Assembly: GCF_900106765.1 (NCBI RefSeq) | Contig: NZ_FNNG01000008.1 | Coordinates: 62,001 to 126,000 of the forward strand | DNA from: Tepidimicrobium xylanilyticum | Lineage (GTDB): Bacteria; Bacillota; Clostridia; Tissierellales; Tepidimicrobiaceae | Length of the DNA: 64,000 nucleotides | Reading direction: 5' to 3' | In this document: in pieces, positions 19,801 to 28,406 of the stretch | Layout of the letters: each line of letters starts with the position of its first letter | Numbering within the stretch: the first letter of the stretch is position 1 | Notes under the pieces: model-generated | The model's database searches: none | Seen by the model: the letters and a program-made list of their open reading frames with translations, nothing else | What the model was told of the DNA's origin: nothing | Translations under genes and position numbers: made by a program

Positions 19801-21872
19801 ACCACCATAGCCAGGGGATAGATCAGGAGCTTACCATATTCGTGCCTATAAATGATAATATAAAAATCAGTTTGGTAAGGTTAAAGAATAACTCAAAAGA
19901 GGACAGAAAAATCAGCTTATTTTATTATATTAGACCTGTGTTGGGAGTTTCAGATGAAGAAACTGATAGGTTATTGGAAACGGATGTAGAGGATAGTGTA
20001 TTTATAGTTAAGAATTCTGCTAACAGTGAATTTAAAAATAGCACCTTATTCATATCCAGTTCTGAAAAGATACATTCCTATACGGGAGATAGGAAGGAGT
20101 TTATTGGCAGCTTTCCTAATTATGAAAGCCCAGATGGAATTCAGAGGGTAAGTTTATCTAATAGGGTAGGATTTGGATACAATACATGTGCTGCCATAAG
20201 GATAGACATAAACCTACTGCCCAACGAAACTAAGGAATTTACATTTTTGATGGGAGTGGAGGAAAAATTAGAGAAAGGATTAGAACTGATAAATAAATAT
20301 AAGGATGTTCAATATGCAAAGAAATCCTTAAAAGAGGTAGAGCAATTCTGGAATCAAATATTATCTACCATCCAAGTAAATACACCTGATAAGACAATGA
20401 ATTATATGATCAACAATTGGTTAATGTACCAAACAATTGCCTGTAGAATCTGGGGAAGGGCTGGATTTTATCAGGTAGGCGGTGCTTTTGGTGCTAGAGA
20501 CCAGATGCAGGATACAATAAATGCCATCTACCATATGCCCGAAAAGACAAGAAAACAGATTATAAGAAACTGTCAACACCAATATAAGGAAGGGGATATA
20601 CAGCATTGGTGGCATCCAATACCAGATAGTGAGGTTCATAAAGGGATTAGGAGCAAATATTCCGATGATTTATTATGGCTGCCTTTTGGAGTAGCAAAAT
20701 ACATTAAAGTGACAGGAGATGAGAGTATATTAAAAGAGGAGGTTCCCTTTATAGAAAGTCCTATTCTTGAGGAAACAGAAGAGGAAAGGTATGAAGTGCC
20801 AAGTATTTCTGGTGATATGGGTACAGTATACGAACACTGTATTAGAGCCATCGACAGATCTTTAAAATTTGGAGAAAGAGGTCTGCCACTGATGGGAGGA
20901 GGAGACTGGAATGATGGCATGAATAAAGTAGGCTATAAAGGGAAAGGGGAATCGGTATGGCTAGGCTGGTTTATAATAAAGGTGCTAAAGGATTTCATAC
21001 CTATTTGCAATATGATGGAGGATTTAGATAGGGCAAGAAAGTACGAAATAATAATTGAGCAAATAAAAGAAGCTATAGAAAGGAATTGTTGGGATGGAGG
21101 TTGGTATAGGAGAGCTTACTTTGATGATGGCACTCCTTTGGGTTCTAAGGAAAATAGTGAATGTACTATCGATTCCATATCTCAATCTTGGGCAGTAATT
21201 TCTGGTACTGGTGATAGGCAAAGGTCAGAAATGGCTTTAAAAGCAGTTGAAGATTATTTAATTAATGAAGAGGAAGGGTTAATAGCATTATTAACTCCTC
21301 CTTTTGAAATATCCGATATAGAACCTGGATATATAAAGTCCTATGTACCTGGAATTAGGGAGAATGGTGGACAATATACCCATGCAGCTACTTGGGTAAT
21401 AAAGGCTTTTGCTTTGCTAGGGGAGGGAGACAAGGCTTATAATCTTTTTAAACTAATTAATCCAATAAACCATTCTAGAACTCCTATAGAAGTAGCTAAA
21501 TATAAAGTAGAGCCCTATGTAGTGGCTGCAGATGTTTATACCAATCCTCAACACTTGGGTAGAGGGGGGTGGACTTGGTATACTGGTTCCTCTGGTTGGT
21601 TGTACATGGTTGGATTAGAGGACATTCTAGGATTTTCCATAGAAAGGGATAAGTTATTCATTAATCCATGTATACCAAAGGATTGGGAAGGCTTTACCAT
21701 TGAATATAGATATAAGAGTACTAAATACAGTATAGAAGTAAAAAATCCAGATAAAGTTAATAGAGGTGTTAGGAGGTTGTTGATAGACGGGGTTTCTATA
21801 AAAGATAAGTGGGTAAAATTAATAGATGATGGTTTACACCATAATATTATAGTGGAGATGGGCAATAGCTAG
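13872..21872 (+). CDS. Cyclic beta-1,2-glucan synthase-like protein (GT84-GH94)
   Basis: Giant membrane enzyme (2,666 residues) related to NdvB/ChvB/Cgs, which build and cyclise beta-1,2-glucan from UDP-glucose. An N-terminal helical region is followed by transmembrane helices near 366-420. The processive glycosyltransferase comes next, with LDSDT (about 583), HDLLEG and QHRWVRGDWQ (about 729), then more helices near 764-810 and 894-936. A glycoamylase-like domain follows (about 956-1336: ASWSGTMFEYLMP, WGISESGYFAFD, SHHQGM). The C-terminus is a tandem GH94 phosphorylase-like region (about 1396-2663) with GGGDWNDGMN near 2345, where the family's catalytic Asp lies. Start chosen at ATG 13872, six bases after AGGAAGG. 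It shares a transcript with the nucleotidyltransferase fusion. Product and linkage are inferred from family. Confidence 0.88.
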   Translation: MRMEYGPMMNEDNHILYRSVRKGNTKYFFLNRLDRCFKEIEKAYLEFNRDVSEGNSLPKGTDWLLDNFYLIELNYKELKKNIKSERKILLNIIDSGKYKGYPRIYILALELISKGAGSITEENLIEFINDFQRGDILSLDEIHQFSRYIVLGLMEWIGNISLNLIKIRHSWKMVDSWDLSEDEKIERIIENLPSMEFREIERLAKRIREEKEDFQLILNRMNKKLDYVGRSVEKILENEYINQSKYRVSLSYCITSLRKLSSLNWEKIFNSISMVEKVLMEDPLKVYENMDSTSKAYYRHEIQKLAERFNVQEISLSKRVLEFAKEEWKSGITDKRAHIGYYLLDRGREKLFDFFGEDVKKANMYLNPIRYILPIAFISLILAFLFARYGYIVGNIFWAILIFIVTFIPAMTLSIHLINHYYSKKVKSKILPKIDYKDGIPEDLATFVVVPSLIPDEYRLEELVNNLETFYLSNRLSNLYFAILGDFKDDDSKMAIEDEKIIHKGLEAIKRLNEKYAYKEDIFYFLHRERVYSETQDKWIGWERKRGALVEFNNLLLGDKDTSFNTISGDISKLQGKIKYVITLDSDTILPIDGARKLIGTISHPLNKGFVDKEKNVVTEGYGIIQPRILVNIEYSNKSLFTRIFAGAGGIDPYSKASWDIYQDLFGEAIFTGKGIYDVEVFRNCINHVIPENSILSHDLLEGSLIRVGLAKDIELIDGYPEKYSSYIMRQHRWVRGDWQLIRWLSGTFGERISLLSKWKILDNMRRSLLSVSLLLIILLGLTFFPGNIYIWLGLSILVLHLPLITMTIEVLFHRRFKIGKIKLNGNIIYGYKSHLYQGALNFLFLPHECIMMIDAITRTLYRVFISKKNLLEWTTAFDMERKSANDLIGYFKLMRANIIISLALLLLTLIFNPSNMMISLIISILWSFGPVLAYESSREEIETIERNEEDFKLLKEIGERTWKFYETFTDDKNNYLPPDNFQEYPYNGVANRTSPTNIGFYLLSILSSRDLGFITTNKMVELIGLTLNTIEKMEKWEGHLYNWYDTETLEPLMPIFVSTVDSGNFISYLIVLKEGLKEYMEGYEEKGKILDLIHRIESLIDSTKFAPLYDEVKDLFYIGYNVKEDKVLNSHYDLLASESRITSYIAISRGEVPLKHWERLGRPIIVDKKYMCLASWSGTMFEYLMPSLVLKNYKNTLLDETYRTSISIQIDYGDKNNIPWGISESGYFAFDNLFNYQYKAFGVPTLGFQRGLKDELVVSPYSTFLALNFMRKEAIANIKRLKDEGLYGEYGFYEAVDYSINRLPSHLDKGLVKSYMSHHQGMIFAAINNYINNGILINRFHRDPHMKCGEILMQEKIPLNPLITKESDRIEEIPIKRKREEKWERRIYGKEFLKDIKCHLLASNDYTLMINNRGEGFSKNGDIFINRWRRDFLSIPYGQFIYIRDLKDNYLWSAAYAPTYKEPDYYSVEFSPYKASFRRKDREIETEMDVFLLPEEAGEVRRIRLYNNREEEALLEVISYFEIVGERLEADLAHPAFNNLFVETEILEEEKCILAHRRNRDKGEDRWILHGVRTFIKGEDRFYYETNRGNFIGRGGFLKVPMGIIKGLTNSSGIVLDPIMSIGKKIKLEPKEKIEIFFISALTNSKDEAIDILRKFNNKTSFKIALDLFKTKSQAEMGYLSLNKLNSRLYEELLPCLFYLNENIKQPYMLILKQNIKGKEGLWAYGISGDNPIVLVKIKSMEGISTLVQLLDAHEYWSYKGLKVDLVILNEEESMYFQPIFENIQEIVNERRGNILNVSGGIFIRNKSNMPEEDIALLHHWARIVIKAEEGVKIKSIKNELPPMRRYDGKLMEFPVKYLDVDLDFYNGYGGFSKDGKEYTIKLSKDIYTPMPWVNVIANRDFGTIVTELGGGFTWSKNSRENKLTPWHNDSIIDIPGEIIYLVDQITGSIWNITSKPVRDDGDYLVTHGMGYTRFHHHSQGIDQELTIFVPINDNIKISLVRLKNNSKEDRKISLFYYIRPVLGVSDEETDRLLETDVEDSVFIVKNSANSEFKNSTLFISSSEKIHSYTGDRKEFIGSFPNYESPDGIQRVSLSNRVGFGYNTCAAIRIDINLLPNETKEFTFLMGVEEKLEKGLELINKYKDVQYAKKSLKEVEQFWNQILSTIQVNTPDKTMNYMINNWLMYQTIACRIWGRAGFYQVGGAFGARDQMQDTINAIYHMPEKTRKQIIRNCQHQYKEGDIQHWWHPIPDSEVHKGIRSKYSDDLLWLPFGVAKYIKVTGDESILKEEVPFIESPILEETEEERYEVPSISGDMGTVYEHCIRAIDRSLKFGERGLPLMGGGDWNDGMNKVGYKGKGESVWLGWFIIKVLKDFIPICNMMEDLDRARKYEIIIEQIKEAIERNCWDGGWYRRAYFDDGTPLGSKENSECTIDSISQSWAVISGTGDRQRSEMALKAVEDYLINEEEGLIALLTPPFEISDIEPGYIKSYVPGIRENGGQYTHAATWVIKAFALLGEGDKAYNLFKLINPINHSRTPIEVAKYKVEPYVVAADVYTNPQHLGRGGWTWYTGSSGWLYMVGLEDILGFSIERDKLFINPCIPKDWEGFTIEYRYKSTKYSIEVKNPDKVNRGVRRLLIDGVSIKDKWVKLIDDGLHHNIIVEMGNS

Positions 21873-21911
21873 GATTTCAATAATTACCATCTATATACGA
21901 TTGATGAAATT

Positions 21912-21942
21912 AATAGCTCTGCAAATGCAGAGCTATTTGATT
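21912..21942. terminator. Bidirectional terminator between glucan synthase and sodA
   Basis: AATAGCTCTGC and GCAGAGCTATT form a perfect 11-bp stem around AAAT, with T-rich sequence after it on the plus strand and A/T-rich sequence on the other side. It lies between the two convergent stop codons. Confidence 0.8.
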
Positions 21943-22549
21943 ATTTTACTTTATTAAATATTTCTTCTACCTTTTTCCAGTTAACCACATTCCACCAAGC
22001 GTCAACATAGTCTCCCCTTAAATTCTTATATTTTAGATAATAAGCATGTTCCCATACGTCGATGCCCAGTATTGGAATTTTTCCTTGTGAAATTGGATTG
22101 TCTTGATTTGGGGTGGAAACTATTTCTATCCTACCATTATTTAGAACTAGCCAGGCCCAACCACTGCCAAATTGATCTAAGGCTGCTTTTTTGAAATCTT
22201 CTTTAAACTTGTCAAATCCACCTAAGTCTTCATCGATTTTATTTGCTAATTCTCCTTCGGGCTTTCCGCCACCATCAGGGGACATAAACTCCCAGAATAA
22301 TGTGTGATTATAATGTCCACCACCATTATTCCTTACAGCAGTTCTTATTTCCTCTGGTAGTTCAGTTAAGGATTTTAATATTTCTTCTATATCCATTTCT
22401 TGGGATTTAGCATGACCTTCTAAAGCTTTGTTTAAATTATCCACATATGCTTTGTGATGTTTTGAATGATGTGTTTCCATTGTTAATGCGTCGATATGAG
22501 GTTCTAAAGCATTATAAGAATATTTTAATTCTGGTAATTTGAAAACCAT
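21941..22549 (-). CDS. sodA: Superoxide dismutase, Fe/Mn family
   Basis: Cytoplasmic enzyme dismutating superoxide to oxygen and hydrogen peroxide. The 202 residues from the chosen start match the family. The four metal ligands are visible: His27 in METHHSKHH, His in [11 protein letters not shown], and Asp and His in [23 protein letters not shown] and GSGWAWLV are family hallmarks. Fe versus Mn cannot be assigned from these motifs alone. ATG 22549 follows AAAGGAGAGAAAAAT; an in-frame upstream ATG at 22606 would add 19 residues with no family counterpart. A near-consensus Fur box overlaps the promoter region, suggesting iron-dependent control. Confidence 0.95.
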   Translation of the reverse strand: MVFKLPELKYSYNALEPHIDALTMETHHSKHHKAYVDNLNKALEGHAKSQEMDIEEILKSLTELPEEIRTAVRNNGGGHYNHTLFWEFMSPDGGGKPEGELANKIDEDLGGFDKFKEDFKKAALDQFGSGWAWLVLNNGRIEIVSTPNQDNPISQGKIPILGIDVWEHAYYLKYKNLRGDYVDAWWNVVNWKKVEEIFNKVK

Positions 22550-22586
22550 ATTTTTCTCTCCTTTATCTATATTATTAGTTGTTATT

Positions 22587-22630
22587 TTTATATTATTTAT
22601 TCCCATTTCAGCAAATGATAAACATTATCA
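22587..22630 (-). promoter_or_regulatory. sodA promoter with Fur box
   Basis: Read on the minus strand, TTGCTG (plus 22614-22609), a 16-base spacer and TATAAA (22592-22587) form a promoter. Immediately upstream at 22616-22630 is TGATAAACATTATCA. It matches the 7-1-7 Fur consensus TGATAATNATTATCA at all but one position and is itself a 6-3-6 dyad. A further half-site ATTATCA follows at 22641-22647. Confidence 0.65.
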
Positions 22631-22654
22631 AATAAAAAATATTATCAATTATAT

Positions 22655-22685
22655 GGAAAAAATCCCTTTCCATAGGGAAGGGATT
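22655..22685 (-). terminator. Intrinsic terminator of the hemerythrin-like gene
   Basis: AATCCCTTTCC pairs with GGGAAGGGATT (11 bp with one G-T pair, 3-base loop). On the minus strand the stem is followed by TTTTTT, making it the terminator of the gene at 22708-23208 and insulating sodA downstream. Confidence 0.8.
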
Positions 22686-22707
22686 GTATAATTTTACGCT
22701 TTTTTAG

Positions 22708-23208
22708 CTATTTTTCCAATCTTGGATATAATATTTCATTTTCTATTTTCAAATACTCTAATACTTTAGATTCTAATTCTTTTAGATTCTCATAAGTCCT
22801 GTTATAAGTAGCACATCCATCTTCTGGGGGACAATAACCGTTAGTTACTTTACTTAATTTATTAAATAGCTCTTTAATATTATCTTCTTCTGATTCCAGT
22901 AATTCTTTTTCTTTTAAGATTTCTTCTAATAAATCTTGTCTTGGTCTTTTATCGTATATCTTAATTAATGGGAATATATTACCCTTTTCTTTAATCATCC
23001 TTTGGATTAAGTTTATTTGTATAATACTAAAAAATCTGTGGACTTTGGATAACTCTCTATGAGTTCTGCCATGAACTCTTAGTATTGTAGTAGTTAATGT
23101 TGTTAATTCCTTCATTATATTTCTAAAATACTCATGGTAATTATCAGTTAAGCTATTTATTATTTTAGTTGTCGATTGATTTTTCCATCCATTTATTTTA
23201 TTTTCCAT
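22708..23208 (-). CDS. Hemerythrin-like RIC (ScdA/YtfE)-family protein with altered ligands
   Basis: Resembles the C-terminal half of RIC proteins, di-iron factors that repair iron-sulfur clusters after nitric oxide or oxidative damage. Matching features are YHEYFRNIMKEL, LRVHGRTHREL, the CPPEDGCATYNRTYENL block (CPPEGACTTW in YtfE) and IENEILYPRLEK. Several expected di-iron ligands are missing: the C-terminal HxHLEN pattern is YLKIEN, and the central HMxKEE position reads RMIKEKG. Metal binding may therefore be reduced or lost. I prefer ATG 23208, eight bases after GGAGG, over ATG 23214, which almost touches it; this gives 166 residues. A Crp/Fnr-type box sits upstream. Family assignment is fairly secure, activity is not. 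Confidence 0.72.
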   Translation of the reverse strand: MENKINGWKNQSTTKIINSLTDNYHEYFRNIMKELTTLTTTILRVHGRTHRELSKVHRFFSIIQINLIQRMIKEKGNIFPLIKIYDKRPRQDLLEEILKEKELLESEEDNIKELFNKLSKVTNGYCPPEDGCATYNRTYENLKELESKVLEYLKIENEILYPRLEK

Positions 23209-23238
23209 AGCCATGCCTCCATATGTTTTAGTATTTAC

Positions 23239-23280
23239 ATTTTAACATAAATAAATATTAAAATCTTTGACCTAAATCAA
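23239..23280 (-). promoter_or_regulatory. Crp/Fnr-type box and -10 upstream of the RIC-like gene
   Basis: TTGACCTAAATCAA (23267-23280) matches the FNR-type consensus TTGATN4ATCAA at 9 of 10 positions and also resembles TTGAC-type boxes of HcpR-like nitrosative-stress regulators. On the minus strand a TAAAAT hexamer lies at 23244-23239. A start near 23232 would put the box centre at -41.5, the classic class II activator position. Confidence 0.5.
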
Positions 23281-23287
23281 AATATAG

Positions 23288-23316
23288 TTGACATTAACTA
23301 TTATTCTCTTTAAAAT
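23288..23316 (+). promoter_or_regulatory. Promoter of the MATE transporter gene
   Basis: TTGACA (23288-23293), a 17-base spacer and TAAAAT (23311-23316) form a strong sigma-A promoter, leaving a leader of about 110 bases. The Crp/Fnr-type box at 23267-23280 lies directly upstream and could act on this promoter as well. Confidence 0.65.
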
Positions 23317-23434
23317 AAGCTAAGAGTCTTGATACTTGTTAAATAAGATTTAAAACTTAATAGTGTGTTGGTACTTAGAAAAGGATGAACTTATAAAATG
23401 GATAAAAGGATTGTAGCAAAAACGGAGGTGTAAT

Positions 23435-24796
23435 ATGAGTAAGATTTGGAAGGATAAGAATTTTATCAAATCAATGATTAATATAGCATTACCTATTACC
23501 TTGCAGAATTTGATAGCTTCATCAGTGAACATGTTAGACACCCTTATGATTACTAGCTTAGGGCAAGCAAGTCTTGCAGCTGTGGGTCTTGCCAATCAAG
23601 TTTTCTTCTTTTATAGTGTTACTATTTTTGGAGTTGCAACTGGTTCAGCAGTATTTGTAGCCCAGTTTTGGGGTAGGCAAGATTATAAGAATATCAAGAA
23701 AATACTAGGTTTATGCCTAACCATTACAAGTGTGATTGGTTTATTTTTTACTTTAGCAGCATTAATAACACCTGAAGGGATTATGACCATATTTAGCGAG
23801 GATCCAGAAGTCATCAAGTTAGGGGTCGACTATTTAATAATAGTTGCCTTTAGTTATATTATAACGGGAATCAGTTTTTCCTATGCTGTTGCTTCAAGGA
23901 GCATTGGAGATGCTAAAATGCCTATGGTTGTAAGCATAGTTTCTTTCATAATCAATGGGATATTCAATTACCTACTTATATTTGGTAAGTTTGGTTTTCC
24001 ACGGCTGGGGGTAAAAGGGGCTGCTTATGGGACTTTAATAGCCAGAGTAGTTGAATTAGGCCTTATTTTATACACTATTTACTCCAGCTCCAGTCCATTA
24101 GCTGCCAATATTAAAGAGTTGACCAATTGGAACAAAAATTTCATTCAAAAATATGCAAAGACTGCATATCCAGTAATAGTAAACGAAGCATTGTGGTCTT
24201 TAGGTACAGTATTGTATTCTATAGCTTATGCAAAAATAGGTACGGAAGCAGCTGCTGCAGTTCAGATTCTCAATACTGTTCAAAATATATTTATGGTTAT
24301 AACTAGAGGGGTGGGAAATGCATGCACAGTAATGGTAGGCAATAAGATTGGTGCTAATGAAGAGGAAATGGCTATTGAATATGCTAATCGATTTTTAAAA
24401 ATATCGGTGGCACTTGGACTAGTTTTGGCAACGGGCCTATATTTAACCTCTGATATAATTTTAAGTCTATTTAGAAATTTAACTCCTCAGCTATATACTA
24501 CTTCAAAAAAGTTACTAAATATTTTAGCACTATTTTTCACAATCAAAGTTTTTAATGGAACTGTGATTGTAGGTGTTCTCAGAGGTGGAGGAGATACCAA
24601 ATTCTCCATGTTATTGGAGATGGGCTCCGTTTGGTTAGTAGGAGTACCTTTAGCTTTCTTGGGGGCCATCGTATTTAAATTACCAGTATATCTTGTGACC
24701 CCATTAGTCTATTCGGAAGAAATAGTTAAAGCACTGTTTGCTTTGCCAAGGCTAATATCGAAGAAATGGGTAACCAACGTTATTAAAGACATGTAG
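23435..24796 (+). CDS. MATE-family efflux transporter
   Basis: Twelve-helix Na+ or H+ antiporter of the NorM/DinF type exporting organic cations or metabolites. Family features include IALPITLQNLIASSVNMLDTL at the start (helix 1 region), FVAQFWGRQDYKNIKK after helix 2, ASRSIGDAKMPM, and the second-half counterpart GVLRGGGDTKFSML. Length of 453 is normal. ATG is preceded by CGGAGGTGTAAT. It has its own promoter and lies divergent from the RIC-like stress gene, so a stress-related export role is possible, but the substrate is unknown. Confidence 0.92.
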   Translation: MSKIWKDKNFIKSMINIALPITLQNLIASSVNMLDTLMITSLGQASLAAVGLANQVFFFYSVTIFGVATGSAVFVAQFWGRQDYKNIKKILGLCLTITSVIGLFFTLAALITPEGIMTIFSEDPEVIKLGVDYLIIVAFSYIITGISFSYAVASRSIGDAKMPMVVSIVSFIINGIFNYLLIFGKFGFPRLGVKGAAYGTLIARVVELGLILYTIYSSSSPLAANIKELTNWNKNFIQKYAKTAYPVIVNEALWSLGTVLYSIAYAKIGTEAAAAVQILNTVQNIFMVITRGVGNACTVMVGNKIGANEEEMAIEYANRFLKISVALGLVLATGLYLTSDIILSLFRNLTPQLYTTSKKLLNILALFFTIKVFNGTVIVGVLRGGGDTKFSMLLEMGSVWLVGVPLAFLGAIVFKLPVYLVTPLVYSEEIVKALFALPRLISKKWVTNVIKDM

Positions 24797-24805
24797 TAAA
24801 TATAA

Positions 24806-24964
24806 ATTTCCACAATGAGTTGAATTCCTAATTCCTTTGTGTTATAGTAATTGTGGAGAAATCGTTAATTATATGACAATTCAATCTATTGACTCTTTTC
24901 TAACTTCAGATAGATGATTTCAATATTTCATAGGTATGTATTATGTGGTAGTCATATAATTAAC
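24806..24964. repeat. Intergenic inverted repeats upstream of nfnA
   Basis: Two nested dyads occupy the gap after the MATE gene. TCCACAAT near 24809-24816 matches ATTGTGGA at 24850-24857. GTTAATTATATGAC (24864-24877) is perfectly inverted as GTCATATAATTAAC (24951-24964), 73 bases apart. The second arm abuts the -35 of the nfnAB promoter. It could be a looping operator pair, a large RNA hairpin ending before the promoter, or a relic of a small mobile element. No coding potential was seen. Confidence 0.5.
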
Positions 24965-24970
24965 TAAACT

Positions 24971-24998
24971 TTTACATTTACCCTAAATGATGTATAAT
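24971..24998 (+). promoter_or_regulatory. nfnAB promoter
   Basis: TTTACA (24971-24976), a 16-base spacer and a perfect TATAAT (24993-24998) lie 36 bases before the TTG start of nfnA. The inverted-repeat arm at 24951-24964 sits directly upstream. Confidence 0.7.
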
Positions 24999-25034
24999 TA
25001 ATTATGATAAAATATAGTGAGGGAGGAGTTTCTA

Positions 25035-27316
<2,282 letters not shown>

Positions 27317-27352
27317 AGAAACAGTTTTAACTGTTGGCATATAGTCAGCAAA

Positions 27353-27385
27353 AACAGCATGGTTGAATGACCATGCTGTTTTTTT
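27353..27385 (+). terminator. Intrinsic terminator of nfnAB
   Basis: AACAGCATGGT and ACCATGCTGTT form a perfect 11-bp stem around TGAATG, followed by a run of T. Confidence 0.9.
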
Positions 27386-27639
27386 GCAAAATAATTAAAT
27401 ATCATTATTATTCGAAAGTCCCTTTCTGATGGATTTGTGGTATTAGGATAGTGAAAGTTGTTTATTATGTGATATAATTATAGAAATTGAAATGTATATA
27501 ATAATCATAGTGAGCAGTGGGACATATTTCTTAAATTTTGAATTTAAATTGCATATTATCTGGTAAAATAATTTATTATTAAGACGAATGTCCTTAATGA
27601 AATCGTTTTATTCGAGTATAATAAAGAGGAGGACAACTA
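27386..27639 (+). promoter_or_regulatory. AT-rich leader of the Crp/Fnr-family gene
   Basis: No gene is seen here. An extended -10, TGATATAAT (27470-27478), is the best promoter candidate, giving a leader of about 155 bases. A second TATAAT at 27617-27622 is too near the ribosome binding site to start this mRNA. No convincing riboswitch fold was recognised. Confidence 0.35.
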
Positions 27640-28323
27640 ATGGATATTATAGAGATTATTGAGTCCGATGCTTCTATAAAGGATATGTTAATGAATTGTC
27701 CTTATGATATCCTGAAGAGATGGGAAAGAAAGGATTATAAAAAGGGAGAGGTAATCTGTCATCAGGATGTAATCTATGATTATTTTTATATAATAATTGA
27801 TGGTTATGTGAATATATGTAGAACTGCAGAAAATGGTAGAAAGTACTCACAATCCATATATAAAAAGGGCAATTATTTTGGAGAACTAGAAATATTTGAT
27901 AGGAAGCCTTATATATGCTGCGTAGAAGCTTTAACTGATACTAAAACAATAAGGATAAAGCGAGATTATTTTTTACAATGGATAAGTTCCGACCTACATT
28001 TCTCCTTATATATTACAAAAACCTTATGTGATAGCTTTTATAAATTGTCAAAATTAGCAGGGGAAAATACCTTGTATTCTCTAAAATATAGAATCTGTAA
28101 TTATCTATTATATGAAGTAGATTCCAATGATAAAGGTTATTCTTTAGAAGTGAAAATAAATAAAGAGCAGTTAAGTGAGCAGTTTGCTGTAACTTCAAGA
28201 AGTATTAATAGGGTTTTGCAGTATTTAAAAGAAAAAGAGCTTATAGAAGTTTCAAATAACTCTATATTAATTACAGATATTGAAGGATTAAAAGAAGAGG
28301 AGAGGATGAGTAGAGAAGAATAG
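27640..28323 (+). CDS. Crp/Fnr-family transcriptional regulator (YeiL-like)
   Basis: Cyclic-nucleotide-binding-fold sensor (about residues 15-125: YKKGEVICHQDVIYDYFYII, GNYFGELEIFDRKP) joined to a winged-helix DNA-binding domain (about 160-215: INKEQLSEQFAVTSRSINRV). The cAMP-contacting Arg-Ser pair is absent, so it probably does not bind cAMP. Four scattered cysteines (near residues 20, 47, 65 and a CC pair near 94) allow redox or cluster sensing, but no FNR-type N-terminal cluster is obvious. Overall similarity and context resemble E. coli YeiL, which also neighbours nucleoside genes. It precedes the nucleoside-transport operon by 83 bases and is its likely regulator. ATG follows AAAGAGGAGGACAACTA. 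Confidence 0.82.
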   Translation: MDIIEIIESDASIKDMLMNCPYDILKRWERKDYKKGEVICHQDVIYDYFYIIIDGYVNICRTAENGRKYSQSIYKKGNYFGELEIFDRKPYICCVEALTDTKTIRIKRDYFLQWISSDLHFSLYITKTLCDSFYKLSKLAGENTLYSLKYRICNYLLYEVDSNDKGYSLEVKINKEQLSEQFAVTSRSINRVLQYLKEKELIEVSNNSILITDIEGLKEEERMSREE

Positions 28324-28406
28324 CTTAGTTTATAATGTTTTAAACTTTATATAAAAATCTGTTTTATGCAGAATATTAAATAATAAAATGTAAGGGGGAA
28401 ACAAAT

